From contig OY992833.1 in NCBI GenBank assembly GCA_963921425.1, positions 26,088,698 to 26,152,697 of the forward strand: a stretch of DNA of 64,000 bases, in the 5' to 3' direction. The notes under the pieces are model-generated. The model had not been told where the DNA came from and searched no databases. It saw nothing but the letters and a program-made list of their open reading frames with translations. The first letter of the stretch is position 1, and the number at the start of each line of letters is the position of its first letter. Origin of the DNA: Dryas octopetala (lineage: Eukaryota > Streptophyta > Magnoliopsida > Rosales > Rosaceae). The position numbers were made by a program, and so were the translations under genes. Below are positions 1-11,360 of the stretch, piece after piece.

Positions 1-138
1 TTTGAAGCTCAACATTGACCCGATTTTGCTCCTTGACCCATCCTTGCCCTTCTTCTTTTCCTTCTCTGATGATCCTAATGGCAGTGGGTCATCGTGTGTA
101 TCCCATTGATCAGCCCAGGACAGCCCACCAGAATCCAT
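1..138 (-). CDS. Small SWADQWD-type plant protein, 5' end only
   Basis: This is a partial gene that runs off the left edge. Reading the minus strand from an ATG at 138 gives 46 codons without a stop. The protein starts MDSGGLSWADQWD, has a short acidic/proline stretch, then a lysine-rich part (SEKEKKKGKDGSRSK). The SWADQWD opening followed by a basic region resembles a family of small (about 80-100 aa) plant proteins of unknown function, recalled from memory. No function can be given. The reading frame stays open to the edge and codon use looks coding. A chance ORF is possible because only 138 bases are visible. Confidence 0.55.
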   Translation of the reverse strand, partial: MDSGGLSWADQWDTHDDPLPLGSSEKEKKKGKDGSRSKIGSMLSFK

Positions 139-914
139 ATCCTCTATCTTTCCTTCCCCTCTTGTGCACTTCTTAGATTATAACTTGCTTTAGATGCAAA
201 CCTTTGGCAATGTGTTGCAACAGAAATTTGCTTATTTTAACTCTCTCTCATTGTTGTTTTACTATAATTTGACTGGAAGGAAAAAAGCTTGGGAAAAGTT
301 AGTTATTTCGGATGAACAAGTTTAGAAATTTGTCTAACGGTCTTTTGCTTAATTTGGTCATGTCCTTCATTTGACTGAAGTAATAGATTTGGTTTGAAGT
401 TGGTTTTTTTGGTAAACAAGCTGTGTCCATCCTTCAACCCTTTTTGACTGAATCTCGCAGCAGGAAACCAGCAGTTAAGTCAAGCCTAAAATCTATCTCC
501 ATTCATTCCCTGTAAATCTATTTCCCTGTAAATTTATAATCATCCATGTCATACAATCAATGCCCATTTTTGGGGAGAGGCTGTTATTCTTATGACCCAA
601 AAAAGAGGTGCACGTTGCCTCCTTTGCATTAGTTTCTTTGTCCCACAGGTAATGGGTTCAAGCATCAGTGATACCATGAACAACCAGACTGCAAAACAGG
701 ACCCTATAAGGGTTTACTGGTTTAGCTTTTGTCTAACCAAGTTGCAGGACCTTATGAATTGATTGACTCAAATGAAAATTGCAGATCAAAAGTATATAAT
801 GAATCAATGTATTCGAACTATATAGATATACGATGAGATCTAATACAATTGACAAATACATTTGGAACGGATGGATTACAATTCAAAGGGAGGGAAACAA
901 AATGAGGGCCACCG
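139..914. other. Intergenic region between two minus-strand genes
   Basis: No convincing ORF is seen on either strand. The stretch should hold the promoter and 5' leader of the small minus-strand gene at 1-138 and the 3' UTR of the nuclease-like gene that ends at 915. No clear repeat is visible. Confidence 0.5.
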
Positions 915-2552
915 TCACTGGTAAAATTCAACATGACCCGCAATCTCCCTACACAACAACTTTGCCTCACTGGCTAACTTCAAGCTCTTAACAATGGCAA
1001 GCCCTGTTTGTCTGTGTGTAGAAGTTGGAATATATTGCTTGGCCTCTTCTTCCCTTCCCAGCAACAGAGCCTCCCTAGCAGGAACCACATTTTCCCACCA
1101 AAATTCCCTTAAAATCCCATGCATCAAGTCCCAGTAATGACGGTCTCTACACACACGGAATATTGTGCTTCCATTTGGTGTCCAGCAATACAGATCAACC
1201 CACTCTCTGTCCATTATCTCCATCTGACCCTGCACCTGAGGCATGTAATAGAAAGGCATAGTTGACCAGGGCAGACCCTTCTCAGGCTTGCCCTTGTTAT
1301 ATGGACATTTCACTTCCAGGATCCCACCACCAGCTTGAAAGCAATCAAGAAGACCATCAGGGGAGGCACCAATCCAATCAAATCGCTCCTCTGTGTGGGT
1401 TGCAAATCCATATGAACTCACTTCATGACCTGTGATGCTTTTGTACTTGCCTATGGCCACTTCTTCATTGAGCATGCCCCATTCCATGGCACGTTTAGAA
1501 GCTTCCACGATTTGTTTCTCTGATTCATATACCTTCTCATGCCAGAGCTCAGGCCGACGGTTTCCTTTCCAAAAGCCCAAGGCAGTGCTGAAAGTACTTG
1601 TGGTCAGTTTGTCCCTACGCAAGGCAAACCACTCATCTGAACGTTGGGGAGCGTCAGATGGTGAAAGCCGGGTGGCTGAAACTAGTGATGATGGGGGACG
1701 CATGACAAGAGGGAGAGTCGGAGAGATCATTGGTGAGGCGCATGTGGAAAAGGGCCTCAAAATTTGGTTTCCACATATTTTTCTCGAAGATAGCAAGTCT
1801 ACTGCTTTATGGTGAAAGCTGCAAAATCTGGTGCAGTAGGCATTACTCATTGCTGATATGGCAATGCCACCAGTAGCTACTTTGTTTCGATGATGGGTCC
1901 TGCAAAAACCACACACTGCTTGAAAGTTTAGTTGAAGTAATTTCCTCAAATGGATATTTTGTCAACCTTAAATATGAAAACATTGATGTATTGGTTCACA
2001 AAATTAATCCACAAATTCATCAGAAACAGTGCAAATAGCTTTAGGCCACATATAACAATATATACTACAGGCAGCAATCTTTTCCTTAATCAAAAACTCA
2101 AAAGTGAAGCATATTGTATTCTTCCTCCTTCAGGACAAGTATTGATCCTTCTACCAAATAAGGAAGTATTCAATCCTTTTCGTACAAACTACTCAAAAGC
2201 AAGAAAAAAACAAGAAAAAGCAGAGATTCAGCTCAACCTAAATACAAGTAAATATTAATGAGGAAAACAAACCCAAACTCACTACTTTCTGCCTCAATCT
2301 TAAGTTTACCCAATTGAATTTCAGTGACAAAAGCCCACATGATTATCAGTCCATGGCTCGGTAATAAGTGTAAAAAATGAGACTAAATGTGTTTGATTTT
2401 ATACCTGAGAGAGGTCTTCCATTAAAGGCAACGACTTTGGAAGTTGCCAAGGAAGAAGAGGGTGGTTTGAGAGTACGAGAAGGTACTCCTCCTCCATTGA
2501 GAAAGCAAAGAGAAGCTCTGGACTGAGAGGAAGCGGCTTGAACGAGCTTCAT
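915..2552 (-). CDS. YqaJ-type PD-(D/E)XK nuclease-like protein, two exons
   Basis: Proposed exons are 2405-2552 and 915-1852 on the minus strand, giving about 361 aa. Exon 1 ends at a CAG|GTATAA donor. The acceptor used is ATATCAG|CAATGAG, which restores frame (TCA G|CA ATG); the open frame continuing upstream of 1852 has no ATG, so it is probably intron. The C-terminal two thirds match the YqaJ/lambda-exonuclease fold: QRSDEWFALRRDK near residue 119, GASPDGL (Asp about 215), ILEVKCP (Glu about 229, Lys about 231) and PQVQGQ near 254. These are the metal-binding and catalytic positions of this nuclease family, and all are present. The N-terminal 80 residues are rich in Ser and Arg and poor in acids, which suggests an organelle transit peptide (inference). 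In plants the family is conserved but poorly characterised. The exon 1 junction is the least certain part. Confidence 0.75.
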
Positions 2553-2897
2553 CGTCAATATTATCACAAATTGCTGGCAACCATCGCTAGGGTTTTGCTA
2601 CCGCAAAATGAGCGCGGGTAGCAAATGGATTATGTTGGCATTCTCTTTTCTAAGACGCAACGTCATTTATACCATTACCTCCAGTGCAAAACGCCGTCGT
2701 CTTACGTAACTAAAACGCACCGTTTTTTTTTGGGCCATGAACGAAATTATAACTTTATAAGTAAGTAGCTATCCTTAAGCTTCAGTTTTTTGTGTGGACT
2801 GAACCTTAAGCTTCATTAACCAGTGGGACAACGAGAGAGACAGGTCCAGTAAACTCATACCTCTTTTTCGCCAATCGCGCACGAAGCTTTTACTTCA

Positions 2898-2936
<39 letters not shown>

Positions 2937-3179
2937 CTAAAACCCGAACTTACGTCTGCAAAAAGTGAAACAAAAATCCTAAAAAACCACACGCCCAATC
3001 AAGCACAACCCCTATAATGGGGCTGGCTCTGCTACTCATAAAGACCCTCACTTTCTTCAACTCCATCTAATCAAAACTCGTACTCTTCCTCTCTCGCTCC
3101 CTCGCGCCCAACAGATTCAAACACCCATTTTTTTTCAAAAACCCACTTGTTAAATTCCAACGCCCAGTGACCCATCACC
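2553..3179. promoter_or_regulatory. Divergent promoter region between nuclease-like gene and GT-1
   Basis: About 630 bases separate the proposed ATG of the minus-strand nuclease-like gene (2552) from the ATG of GT-1 (3180), so the two promoters and 5' leaders must share this stretch. It contains a long CT microsatellite at about 2900-2933, of the kind often seen in plant 5' leaders and core promoters, and a T-rich tract. No single TATA box stands out. Confidence 0.5.
2900..2933 (+). repeat. (CT)n microsatellite in GT-1 5' leader region
   Basis: About 17 uninterrupted CT units lie about 250 bases upstream of the GT-1 start codon. On the minus strand this is a GA repeat, a known target of plant GAGA-binding (BPC) proteins. 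Confidence 0.9.
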
Positions 3180-6100
3180 ATGTACTTGTCCGAAAAGCCT
3201 CGCGCAATCGAGTTTTATAAAGAGGAAGGCAGCCGAGACATGATGATTGAGGTGGTCTCCAATGACGAACTCCCCTCTCAACAAACCCATCATCCCAGCC
3301 ATCAATCACAGCAACAGCAGCAGCAGCAGCAGCACCAGATGGTTTTGGGGGACAGTAGCGGCGAGGACCACGAAGTTAAGGCCCCGAAGAAGCGAGCCGA
3401 GACTTGGGTCCAGGACGAGACTCGGAGTCTGATAGCTCTGCGCCGTGAAATGGACGGTTTGTTCAACACTTCCAAGTCGAACAAGCACTTGTGGGAGCAG
3501 ATTTCGGCTAAGATGAAAGAAAAAGGGTTCGAGCGATCGCCAACTATGTGCACCGACAAGTGGAGGAATTTGCTTAAGGAGTTCAAGAAGGCTAAGCACC
3601 ACGATAGGGGAAGTGGGTCGGCTAAGATGTCATATTACAAGGAGATTGAGGAGATTTTGAAGGAAAGAAGCAAGAATGCGCAGTACAAATGTCCCACACC
3701 CCCAAAGGTTGATTCTTTTATGCAATTCTCGGATAAAGGTATTGCCTTTACTTTTTGTTTTTCTAGATTTTTGGGATGCTGGCTAGGTATGTGTGTAAGA
3801 ATGGGAAGTAGGTTTGTAAAATTTGACCTGAAAAATCCAATATTGTGAAGAAAGTTCTTAAATTTCTGTTTCCGGATATGGGTTCGGTTTTGGCTTATGT
3901 TAGAATGTATGGTGGTTTCCTACTTTTTATGTTCATGTTTCTCCATTTTGTACAATATTAATGCATTAGAAGCTAATTTTAGAGGGTTTCTTTTAATGTT
4001 TTGAATTTATAAATGTTACTGTATCTGGAAATGGTTATTATTGGCAGTGTAGGGTGTAAAAGGTTTGTAATGACTGATTCCTGGGGACTGAGGAAACTTC
4101 TATTCCTATTTACCTTAATAAATTAAAAGCGCGTGCTCTTCAAAGAGTAATTATTCTATATAACCGTAGCACGGTCACGTGGTGGTATAATATGAGTGGA
4201 TGTTATTAATACTTACCCTACAAGTATAAACCCATCGTCCGTTCATATTATAAACCGTGGATTAGTTACACCACGTGACCGTGTTATGATTATACATAGT
4301 AATTTTTCGCCTTCAAACTGCTATTTGAATGCTTTTTGCAATAATGGCATTTAGATACATATATGATAAATCTGCATGACATCTGGGATTAATGGCTAAA
4401 GGTAAAGATAAGAAATGAAAATCTTGGTAAGTAATCTGATGCTATGTAGATTATGAACTGCTGCTTTAAGTTTACTTTGAGTATGTTGTACACCACTTGC
4501 TTTGAGATCTGGACTGCTGGGAATAGGGTCATGCTGCTCACCGTGCCGTCAGGATGTATTTGCCAGTTTTGAATACAAGACTGAACATCTAATGAACCAG
4601 TAGAGGGGAAGTAGCAGATTAAAGTACCCTAGTGAAAAATCAATTTCTTCTCAATTGTAGACTTATGCAAGAATGGAAATTCACACAATAGTAATTTTTT
4701 CCCAACAATCTTGCACTTAAACTAGCCTCCGAACTTTCAATTCATCTATTGCTTAACTTAAATGAATTGAAATATGAGAGAAGAAGCAAGAATTTCTGGA
4801 TTGTCAAGTGTTCTGGCTTGGAATGTACCACGTTTTCAATTTCTTTATAAGATAAAAGATATATAAGGTACTAGTTTATTGTGGTAGTACATTGAATTCC
4901 TCCTTTTGATTTTCTTATAATTGTTGATCACGGATATGTCTTATGCTGGGAATTAAAGAGTGTTCATCGTACATGAAGAGTTGTGTAGTATGCAAATTAC
5001 TGACTACCTGGTTCTAGTATGCAAATTACTGACTACCTGGTTCTAAGTGTATTTAGTAATGTATTGAAAATGATGCTTTGTGCAAAACAAGTCTTCCACA
5101 CACAGAATGTTCTCATTTGTAAATACTCTTCTGTGACTTAGTTGTATTTTTTTCCCCTCACATTTTACTCTGGTAGTCTTTCCTGACACATTTATAGGCT
5201 TTATAAAACACAGTTTCCTGTTACTATGTCCTCTGATATCAACTTCAGATGTTATGTTTTTTGTAGTGCGTTCTTCAGATTTTATCAAATAACTACATGT
5301 GTCTTGGAGTTGAAGGAATAATTTTGTTGCGTTTAACTTTGGTTGACAATGAGGATATTTAGCATTTGAGTTCTGCTGTTATGATGTTCCCAAAGTCATC
5401 AAATGTTGCATGGGGATTCTTGTACACGATTCTTTTGAACATACTTTGATATTCCAGCTCATTCCTTTCTTTCCTTCACTTGGGTCACTTCATGTTCTTT
5501 AGCCTTTTGCTTTTTGGAATTCTCATTTGACTGATTTTCTGTTCATCTAGGTATTGAAGATGCAAACATTTCTTTTGCACCTGTTGAAGGTATATTAACG
5601 TAATTTGAGTTTCAGTATTCTAGTTGATATTTATGCTATTTCATCACCCAATTATTAGCTTGACTTATCCTCATGACTACTGTCAGTAATTATGACTACT
5701 TATCAGCTTTTGGGAAATAAACAATTCATTAAGGTTATGCAGATGCATGCATTTCAAATCCTTGAACTGAAGGCCCATGATAGGATATTATTAGCATAAT
5801 ATATGAAATCCATGATTCAATGAACTAATAATTAAGGTTTCCCCCCAACCCTCCCCCCCTTTTTTTATTGGTCAATGCTGAGTTCTTCATGTGCAAGGAA
5901 GAAGGTGCAAAATAGGAGAATATAAACTCTGGCTGCGTATTACTTCTCCTTTATTCTGCTTCTTTGTTTCATGTTTCTTTAAATCAATTTTTCTCAAAGA
6001 GAAATGTTCTCCCTCCCTTCATAAGTAAGTTGGTGTGCAGCTAGTGGCAGGCCAACACTCAATCTCGAGAGACGTTTGGATCATGATGGTCATCCTCTTG

Positions 6101-7081
6101 CAATCACTGCAGCTGATGCGGTTGCAGCAAATGAAGTTCCACCTTGGAATTGGAGAGAAACCCCTGGAAATGGTAAGTAAATTAGATTGAAGTTCAGTTG
6201 AGAAATTTGCTCAAAAGGCGTCTTGTTATATGTGCCTATGCTTCAAATGATTTCTATGGATGAGTAGCTCTTCAGTCTTCATTTAGCTTATTCAATTATG
6301 AGCCAATTGTAAGCAGTGTATTTATTTCAAATTCTTTTCCCCTCTCTGGCAGGTGGGGAGAGTCAATCATATGGTGGGAGAGTCATATTAGTCAATTGGG
6401 GTGATTATACTAGAAGGATTGGTATTGACGGCACCGCAGATGCCATTAAGGAGGCAATTAAATCTGCTTTTAGGTTGAGAACAAAACGTGCCTTCTGGTT
6501 GGAGGATGAAGATCAGATAGTCCGAAGTCTTGACAGGGACATGCCTCTGGGGAATTACACCCTTCATCTTGATGAAGGTATAGGTTTTGTATTGACCATA
6601 ATGATTTTAAATATTAGGCATTTAAGCATCAGCTAAATGAAAAAGTGGTTGAAAAGCAGCACCTGTTATTCACAGAGATCATAATAGTATAAATTCAACT
6701 AAATTTTCATTAAAATTATCATGTTCTGTGGCAATTGCTATAGACATAATGATTCCAGCAGTATTTAGGAATGAAGCCCACACAATTATGACCTTTAAAG
6801 GTGCCTTAGACAGATGTATATCCAAACATTTCCCCCCTTCATAATGAGAAGTTGATGCTGATCCAGTCCAAATTTCAGGGGTGGCTGTCAAAGTGTGCCT
6901 GTATGATGAGTCAGACCACATACCAGTACATACTGAGGAGAAGATATTCTACACTGAAGATGATTATCGTGATTTTTTGACCCGCCGCGGTTGGACATGT
7001 CTGAGGGAGTTTGATAGGTACAGAATTATTGAAAATATGGATGATCTTCGACCTGGTGCAATATATCGTGGTGTGAGTTGA
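3180..7081 (+). CDS. GT-1: Trihelix transcription factor GT-1 (five exons)
   Basis: Exons are 3180-3738, 5551-5589, 6041-6172, 6353-6577 and 6879-7081. All introns are GT-AG and the joined frame is open, giving 385 aa, close to Arabidopsis GT-1 (about 406 aa). GT-1 binds GT boxes in light-regulated promoters in the nucleus. The protein has a glutamine run at residues 44-51, the conserved [18 protein letters not shown] segment at 59-76, and a single trihelix DNA-binding domain at about 74-160 with the Trp residues W76, W105 and W128. Exon 3 encodes the [18 protein letters not shown] block. Exons 4-5 encode the C-terminal region ([53 protein letters not shown]), ending IYRGVS. Intron 1 is large (about 1.8 kb) and carries a MITE at 4145-4310. 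An unspliced read-through of exon 1 would end at 3848. Confidence 0.95.
4145..4310. mobile_element. MITE with G-box palindromes in its inverted repeats (GT-1 intron 1)
   Basis: A 166-bp foldback element. Its arms pair as ACGGTCACGTGGTG near the left end and CACCACGTGACCGT near the right end, extending outward through AT-rich sequence to about 35 bp. It is flanked on both sides by the 7-bp direct repeat CTTCAAA (4138-4144 and 4311-4317), which looks like a target duplication, possibly hAT-like with one further mismatched base. Each arm contains CACGTG. Related copies lie at 13907-14092 and, more weakly, 17395-17575. Confidence 0.75.
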
Positions 7082-7717
7082 GAACCATGTGCCTTTATGT
7101 ATGTTCATTCATAATTAAAGTGCTGTTTTATTTTCTTTTGGATCCATATCGCATAATCAATATGCTGCATTTTGTATTATGGTAGAACAAGGACAATTTA
7201 CTTGGCACAGATTCTATTCTTGCACATCGTGGCCTGGACATTGATGTTTGTATATATGTATTTTTGAGCTACAAAGAAATTTCGCTTCTTCTATCTTTCA
7301 TTTTTGACAAATTAAACATTTTTCCTGTTAATTACATTTTTGTGTATCTGTGATTTGACCCAAGTGATGAAATATTACGTTTCTATACATCTATTACTCA
7401 CTTTGCTTTGTCTTGTATTTATTCTTCTGGGTGTGGGTGGCGAAGGTCCTTACTTTTAACAAGGCTGAAGCTGTTATTTCCACTAGACCATGTGACTGCC
7501 GATTGCATCCAAACAATTTCTAACTTTCCCCAATATGTATAATCGTGGTTCATTCTATTTATTCTGGAAAGGAAAATTTAAAAGAACCAGAAAATAGAAG
7601 AGATTTGAATTCAATTTTGTTTACGCTGCTGGGGCCCTGGTGCAGAAGTTGATTAGGCTGGCTTACACTCACTGATATTTAAGGACATCCTTTGAGGGAA
7701 GGCATACATGACCAAAT
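7082..7717. other. GT-1 3' UTR and downstream intergenic DNA
   Basis: This is sequence after the GT-1 stop codon with no ORF of note. Parts of it (about 7316-7450 and 7630-7670) recur in shortened form at 8960-9090, so it belongs to the duplicated block described there. Confidence 0.5.
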
Positions 7718-8110
7718 TGAAGGAATGTATCTATTCCAAAATCAATTGGCAATGGGAGGAGTAGCCCAAATTCTTATAAGTCACTAGCAAGGTGCTAACA
7801 TCTTCAATGTGAGATTTCTCTCACCACATCTTATAAGTCACTAGCAAGGTGCTCACATCTTCAATGTGAGATTTCTCTCACCACACCTCCACACGTGTGG
7901 CATTATTTAAGCCTAACACGTGAATAATATATATTGTGTGACATGGGAGTACGTGTGGCCATTAGGCGCATCACGTAGATAACCTGCTCTGATACTATGA
8001 AAAAATGTAGGCATTTATCCCAAAACCAATTGACAATGGGAGGAGTAGCTCAAACTCTTATAAGCCACTAGTAAAGCGCTCACATCTTCAATGTAAGATT
8101 TCTCTCAACA
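7718..8110 (-). mobile_element. TRIM miniature LTR retrotransposon
   Basis: Read on the minus strand, a 113-bp LTR (7998-8110, starting TGTTGAG and ending TTTCA) is followed at once by TAGTATCAGAGCAGG (7983-7997). That matches the initiator-Met-tRNA primer-binding site typical of copia-type and TRIM elements (TGGTATCAGAGC). A short non-coding centre follows, then a second LTR at about 7718-7885, which contains an internal tandem duplication of about 66 bp. The flanks CAAAT and CAAAC differ by one base, as expected for an old 5-bp target duplication. There are no coding genes inside, so the element is non-autonomous. Confidence 0.8.
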
Positions 8111-8759
8111 CAAACCACTCCGTCCAGTCTCTACATGCACTTTACACTCTTCAAGTGTACTGGGTGTAGTAGGCTAGTAGCACCCCTTCACTTCACAAGT
8201 TTCGTTCACATGATATTCCTAGCTCTCTCTCTCTCTCTCTCATCTTTGCCTCCCAATACTCTCTCTCTCTCTGCCTCTCAGTCCCTGACTTTCGTCCTTG
8301 CATGGATGTTTTGTCTCCTCGTTGTCTTTTACGTCTGTTTGTTTGCACTCTCACTCCTTGTGTGTCTCACATTTGTCTAAAAGTTCCAAACACAGACGTC
8401 AGATGTTTGTTTCAAACTTACACCAAACAAATAAAAACACCATAACCATTCCTTTCATGAGCGGCACCATCTGTGCCCTTTGAAAGTTTTTAAACAGTGC
8501 TCGACAAATTCAAGACGGGCAATAACAGTTATTGCAGTGATTGCAGTGTTACTTATCGTGGCTGCAATATGTCACCGAGTGTTCAAGCACTATTGTGGAT
8601 TGGCCATTGTGATTCACTGCGTTGGATACAATTATGCTTGTATATATAGAGAGTCATGTACAATGAGTCAAAATTTGTTTAAAAACGTCCTGTTTCAGAC
8701 TTTCATCTCCTTGTCTCTCACATCGACTTTCACTACTTTACAAAACGTTTTTCAGGATC
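8111..8759. other. Intergenic stretch, low-complexity CT tracts
   Basis: It contains CT-rich tracts at about 8222-8280. The ORFs here are short, biased in composition and unlike any known protein. No gene is recognised. Confidence 0.5.
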
Positions 8760-9090
8760 AAGATTATGACTTTATAGGTGCCTTTTAACAGATGTATATC
8801 CAAACCTCCCCCTTTCATAGTGAGAACTTTATGCTGATCAAGTCCTAATTTCAAAGAGAGGGGGGGGTCAAATTGTGCCTGTATTGTATGATGAGTCAGA
8901 CCACATACCATACATACTGAGGAGAAGGCATTCTACAACAAACATTTTCTCTTCTGTTAATCACATTTCTGGGCATCTCTGTTTGACCCAAGTGTCATGA
9001 GATATTTCGTTTCTTTACCACTAGCACTTGCTTTGTCTTATTTTTTTCTTCTGGGTGGCAAGGGCCCTGGTTCAAAATTTGATTGGGCTG
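8760..9090 (+). pseudogene. Partial duplicate of GT-1 last exon and flanks
   Basis: The sequence follows 6783-7670 in order but with deletions. It contains the intron end (CAGATGTATATCCAAAC), the start of GT-1 exon 5 (TGTGCCTGTA...TGATGAGTCAGACCACATAC, with a 5-bp insertion), a break after the TGAGGAGAAG block, and then 3'-UTR pieces (TTTGACCCAAGTG, CTTCTGGGTGGC). Because the intron is included, this is a DNA-level duplication and not a retrocopy. It is frameshifted and has no promoter, so it is not expected to encode protein. Confidence 0.8.
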
Positions 9091-9754
9091 TATACTCATA
9101 TTGTACAAGCCTAGCCGAGCCCATTTTATTGGAATGCAAAAACAGTCTGGTTCCTCCTACACTGCACCCAAGTTGCCCAAATTTCTAGCATTCGTTGAGT
9201 TAGGTTGCTAAGCTCAAGATAAACAAACTGTAACTTGCCAAAATGAATCTGGTTCTTTACATCTGTAGATTCTTCATGTGAATTAAGTTTGTGGTGCATG
9301 ATGAAATATGGAAACCTACAGAATGAGTTGTCTTGTTACTCCTGTATGAATAGAACACAAATTGTGAAGGAGGGGATGCTGAGCCGTGTAGGCTGAATTC
9401 ATAAACCAAACAATACTTGTGTGACTGACTGCTGGAAAAAGAAGAAATTAATAGTAAAATGCATCTTGGGTCTATGTCAATTCCATATAAAACAAATGAC
9501 CCTTTTCTTTCCGGGATATAACAGAAGAAATTATACATCAGGTGCCAAACACAATTTAAACTCACATCACATTCAACTGGCCACATACAGATTATACATC
9601 CAATATCCATGTTGAAAAGAGAAGGATGTACGGAAAACATCTTACAGATAAGTACATCAATTGTCATCTTCTTTCCAACTATTTTAACAAAATGTGAATA
9701 AAAGATTCACAATTCACAATACCAAATTCAAGGAAACATAGATGGATAGCCATG
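9091..9754. other. Intergenic region downstream of MAD2 (3' side)
   Basis: It lies 3' of the minus-strand MAD2 gene and probably holds its 3' UTR close to 9754. ORFs on both strands are short and unlike known proteins. Confidence 0.5.
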
Positions 9755-11139
9755 CTACTCTTCATCCCACTCATCGTTCTTGTATGATACTAGAGTGTCA
9801 ACCTTGTGAATCTGCATAAACCAACATACAAATTACGAGATTAATCAACAGTTTTGCCTTTTATGCTGAAAGAATTTCTCAATGAATCAAAAACCCGAAA
9901 TGGGACTGCAATTTCTCCAACTTGCCTTGGTGTCAAAGGAATGCAGTTTCACCATTTGTGGATTTGCAATCAGCTTGGGATCACTCTCAATCCAAGTGAA
10001 TGGGATTGCAATATCTTTATCGGTGTATGCCAAAACATCAAATACACCTAAAAAAAACAATACACGAGATGAATATGATAAACACCAAGGTAAAAGCAAT
10101 AAACCCTTTTCAGTTTTCATTTGGGTGGGTGTGTTTGTGGTGGTTCTTACAGGGTTCATCAAGGCATGGCAAGTAAGTAATGCTTGAAGCAATCTGCCTC
10201 ATGATTGCTTGAATCTCCCTCATGATTTCCTTGTCACTCTTTTCCCTCGACACACTTGAATCAAACCAAACAAAGCAATGAAAATGTTTTAGAAAGCAAG
10301 ATAAAGAGCAATTTTAATTGCATGCAATATGAGGGACACTTCAAAATCCAAATTGAGTTCAATTACCCCTTCTCAACGACCTCACTGTCGGTCTCAATGC
10401 TGAAGTTCCACCTCTCAAGAACCTCACCAGTGGCCTTGCTCATTATGACCAGAACAACTCTCTGTAACTTGCCAGCATCCAGCCACTCTGTACAAGATTG
10501 AAGATTCGAAAATGTCAGTCCCCAAGTCTCAAGAACAACATATCTCAATCAAGCCAAACATACCCAAATTGATAAATTAAGAATTGAAGTTTCATACCAT
10601 CAGTGTGGAGATATTAAATTAAGAATTATACCCAAACAGACCCAAAATGATAAGGCCATAAATAGGTAGAACTCACCGGAAAGCTGAGCAGTCAGGTTGG
10701 CAATGAAGGATTTGAGGCCTTCATCTTGAGTAAGCAACATGGGCAGTCCATATTTTTTCACCTTTACAAAACTCTCTTCAGGATAAACTCCACGATTGTA
10801 CAGAATACTAAAAACCCCAATTTTAAAACCAATATTAATAATTTCAAGATCCAAAAAATTAAACACCAAAATGGGGTCAAACCCTCAACTGATAACATAA
10901 TGAACATTACCTGTTTGCAGAATAACCTGAAAGAGGGATTGCAAAGAAACACAAAATACAGAGATCAGCCAAGGATTTCATGAAAACCACACAAAACCCA
11001 ACAAAGAAGAATCACAATCGAATCAAAGGAAAGGGTCTGAAGGGCTTGGAATAGAGAATAACATACCGAAGAACTCGCTGACGATAGCCGCGGAACCACG
11101 CAGAGTGATGATGTCTTTGGTCGCTGTTCTTGAAGCCAT
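9755..11139 (-). CDS. MAD2: Mitotic spindle checkpoint protein MAD2 (seven exons)
   Basis: Exons on the minus strand are 11067-11139, 10911-10926, 10677-10807, 10367-10487, 10151-10254, 9926-10047 and 9755-9811. Joined, they give 207 aa, matching plant MAD2 (about 209 aa). MAD2 binds CDC20 and MAD1 at unattached kinetochores and blocks the anaphase-promoting complex. The HORMA fold spans nearly the whole protein: DIITLRGSAAIVSEFF, then a 16-bp microexon giving GYSANS, ILYNRGVYPEESF, KKYGLPML, RVVLVIMSKATGEVLERWNF, SREKSDKEIMREIQAIMRQ, TYLPCLDEPC, VFDVLAYTDKDIAIPFTWIESDP and the C-terminal safety-belt tail ending YKNDEWDEE. Intron 6 starts with GC (AAG|GCAAGT), the common non-canonical donor; the others are GT-AG. 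Three AACGG cores lie just upstream. Confidence 0.95.
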
Positions 11140-11291
11140 TACTTGAGCACGTCCAAACCCAATAAGGATTCTATCCAATTCTGTTTGGCAAGAAAGAAAT
11201 TTTGAACTTTCCAAACGAAAATTACAGGCACGGATTTGAGAGATGTGCGATGAGGAGGCTGAAGAAATAGATTTAGGGCTCGAGAAAATCT

Positions 11292-11360
11292 AACGGGAAG
11301 TAGTGCAACTGCAACGGCTAGTTTTTTTATTAATTTTTTGGTTCCTTCCCGAGCCAACGG
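11292..11360. promoter_or_regulatory. Cluster of three AACGG (MSA-core) motifs upstream of MAD2
   Basis: AACGG occurs at 11292-11296 (context TCTAACGGG), 11313-11317 (GCAACGGCTA) and 11356-11360 (GCCAACGGTAA), 153-221 bases upstream of the MAD2 ATG. AACGG is the core of the mitosis-specific activator element bound by three-repeat MYB proteins in G2/M genes. None matches the full consensus perfectly, so the role is an inference from clustering and from the nature of the gene. Confidence 0.5.

Noticed and set aside
1853..1949. Upstream part of the open frame before the nuclease-like exon 2
   Set aside because: It has no ATG (it opens with TTG) and is better explained as intron, since splicing at 1852 joins exon 1 in frame.
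3302..3602. Two minus-strand ORFs over GT-1 exon 1
   Set aside because: They lie antisense to the glutamine repeat and trihelix coding and are explained by that coding strand.
7770..7890. Two adjacent 66-base direct repeats, considered as a CRISPR-like or satellite array
   Set aside because: There are only two units without spacers, and they fall inside an LTR of a TRIM element. CRISPR arrays are not expected in a plant nuclear genome.
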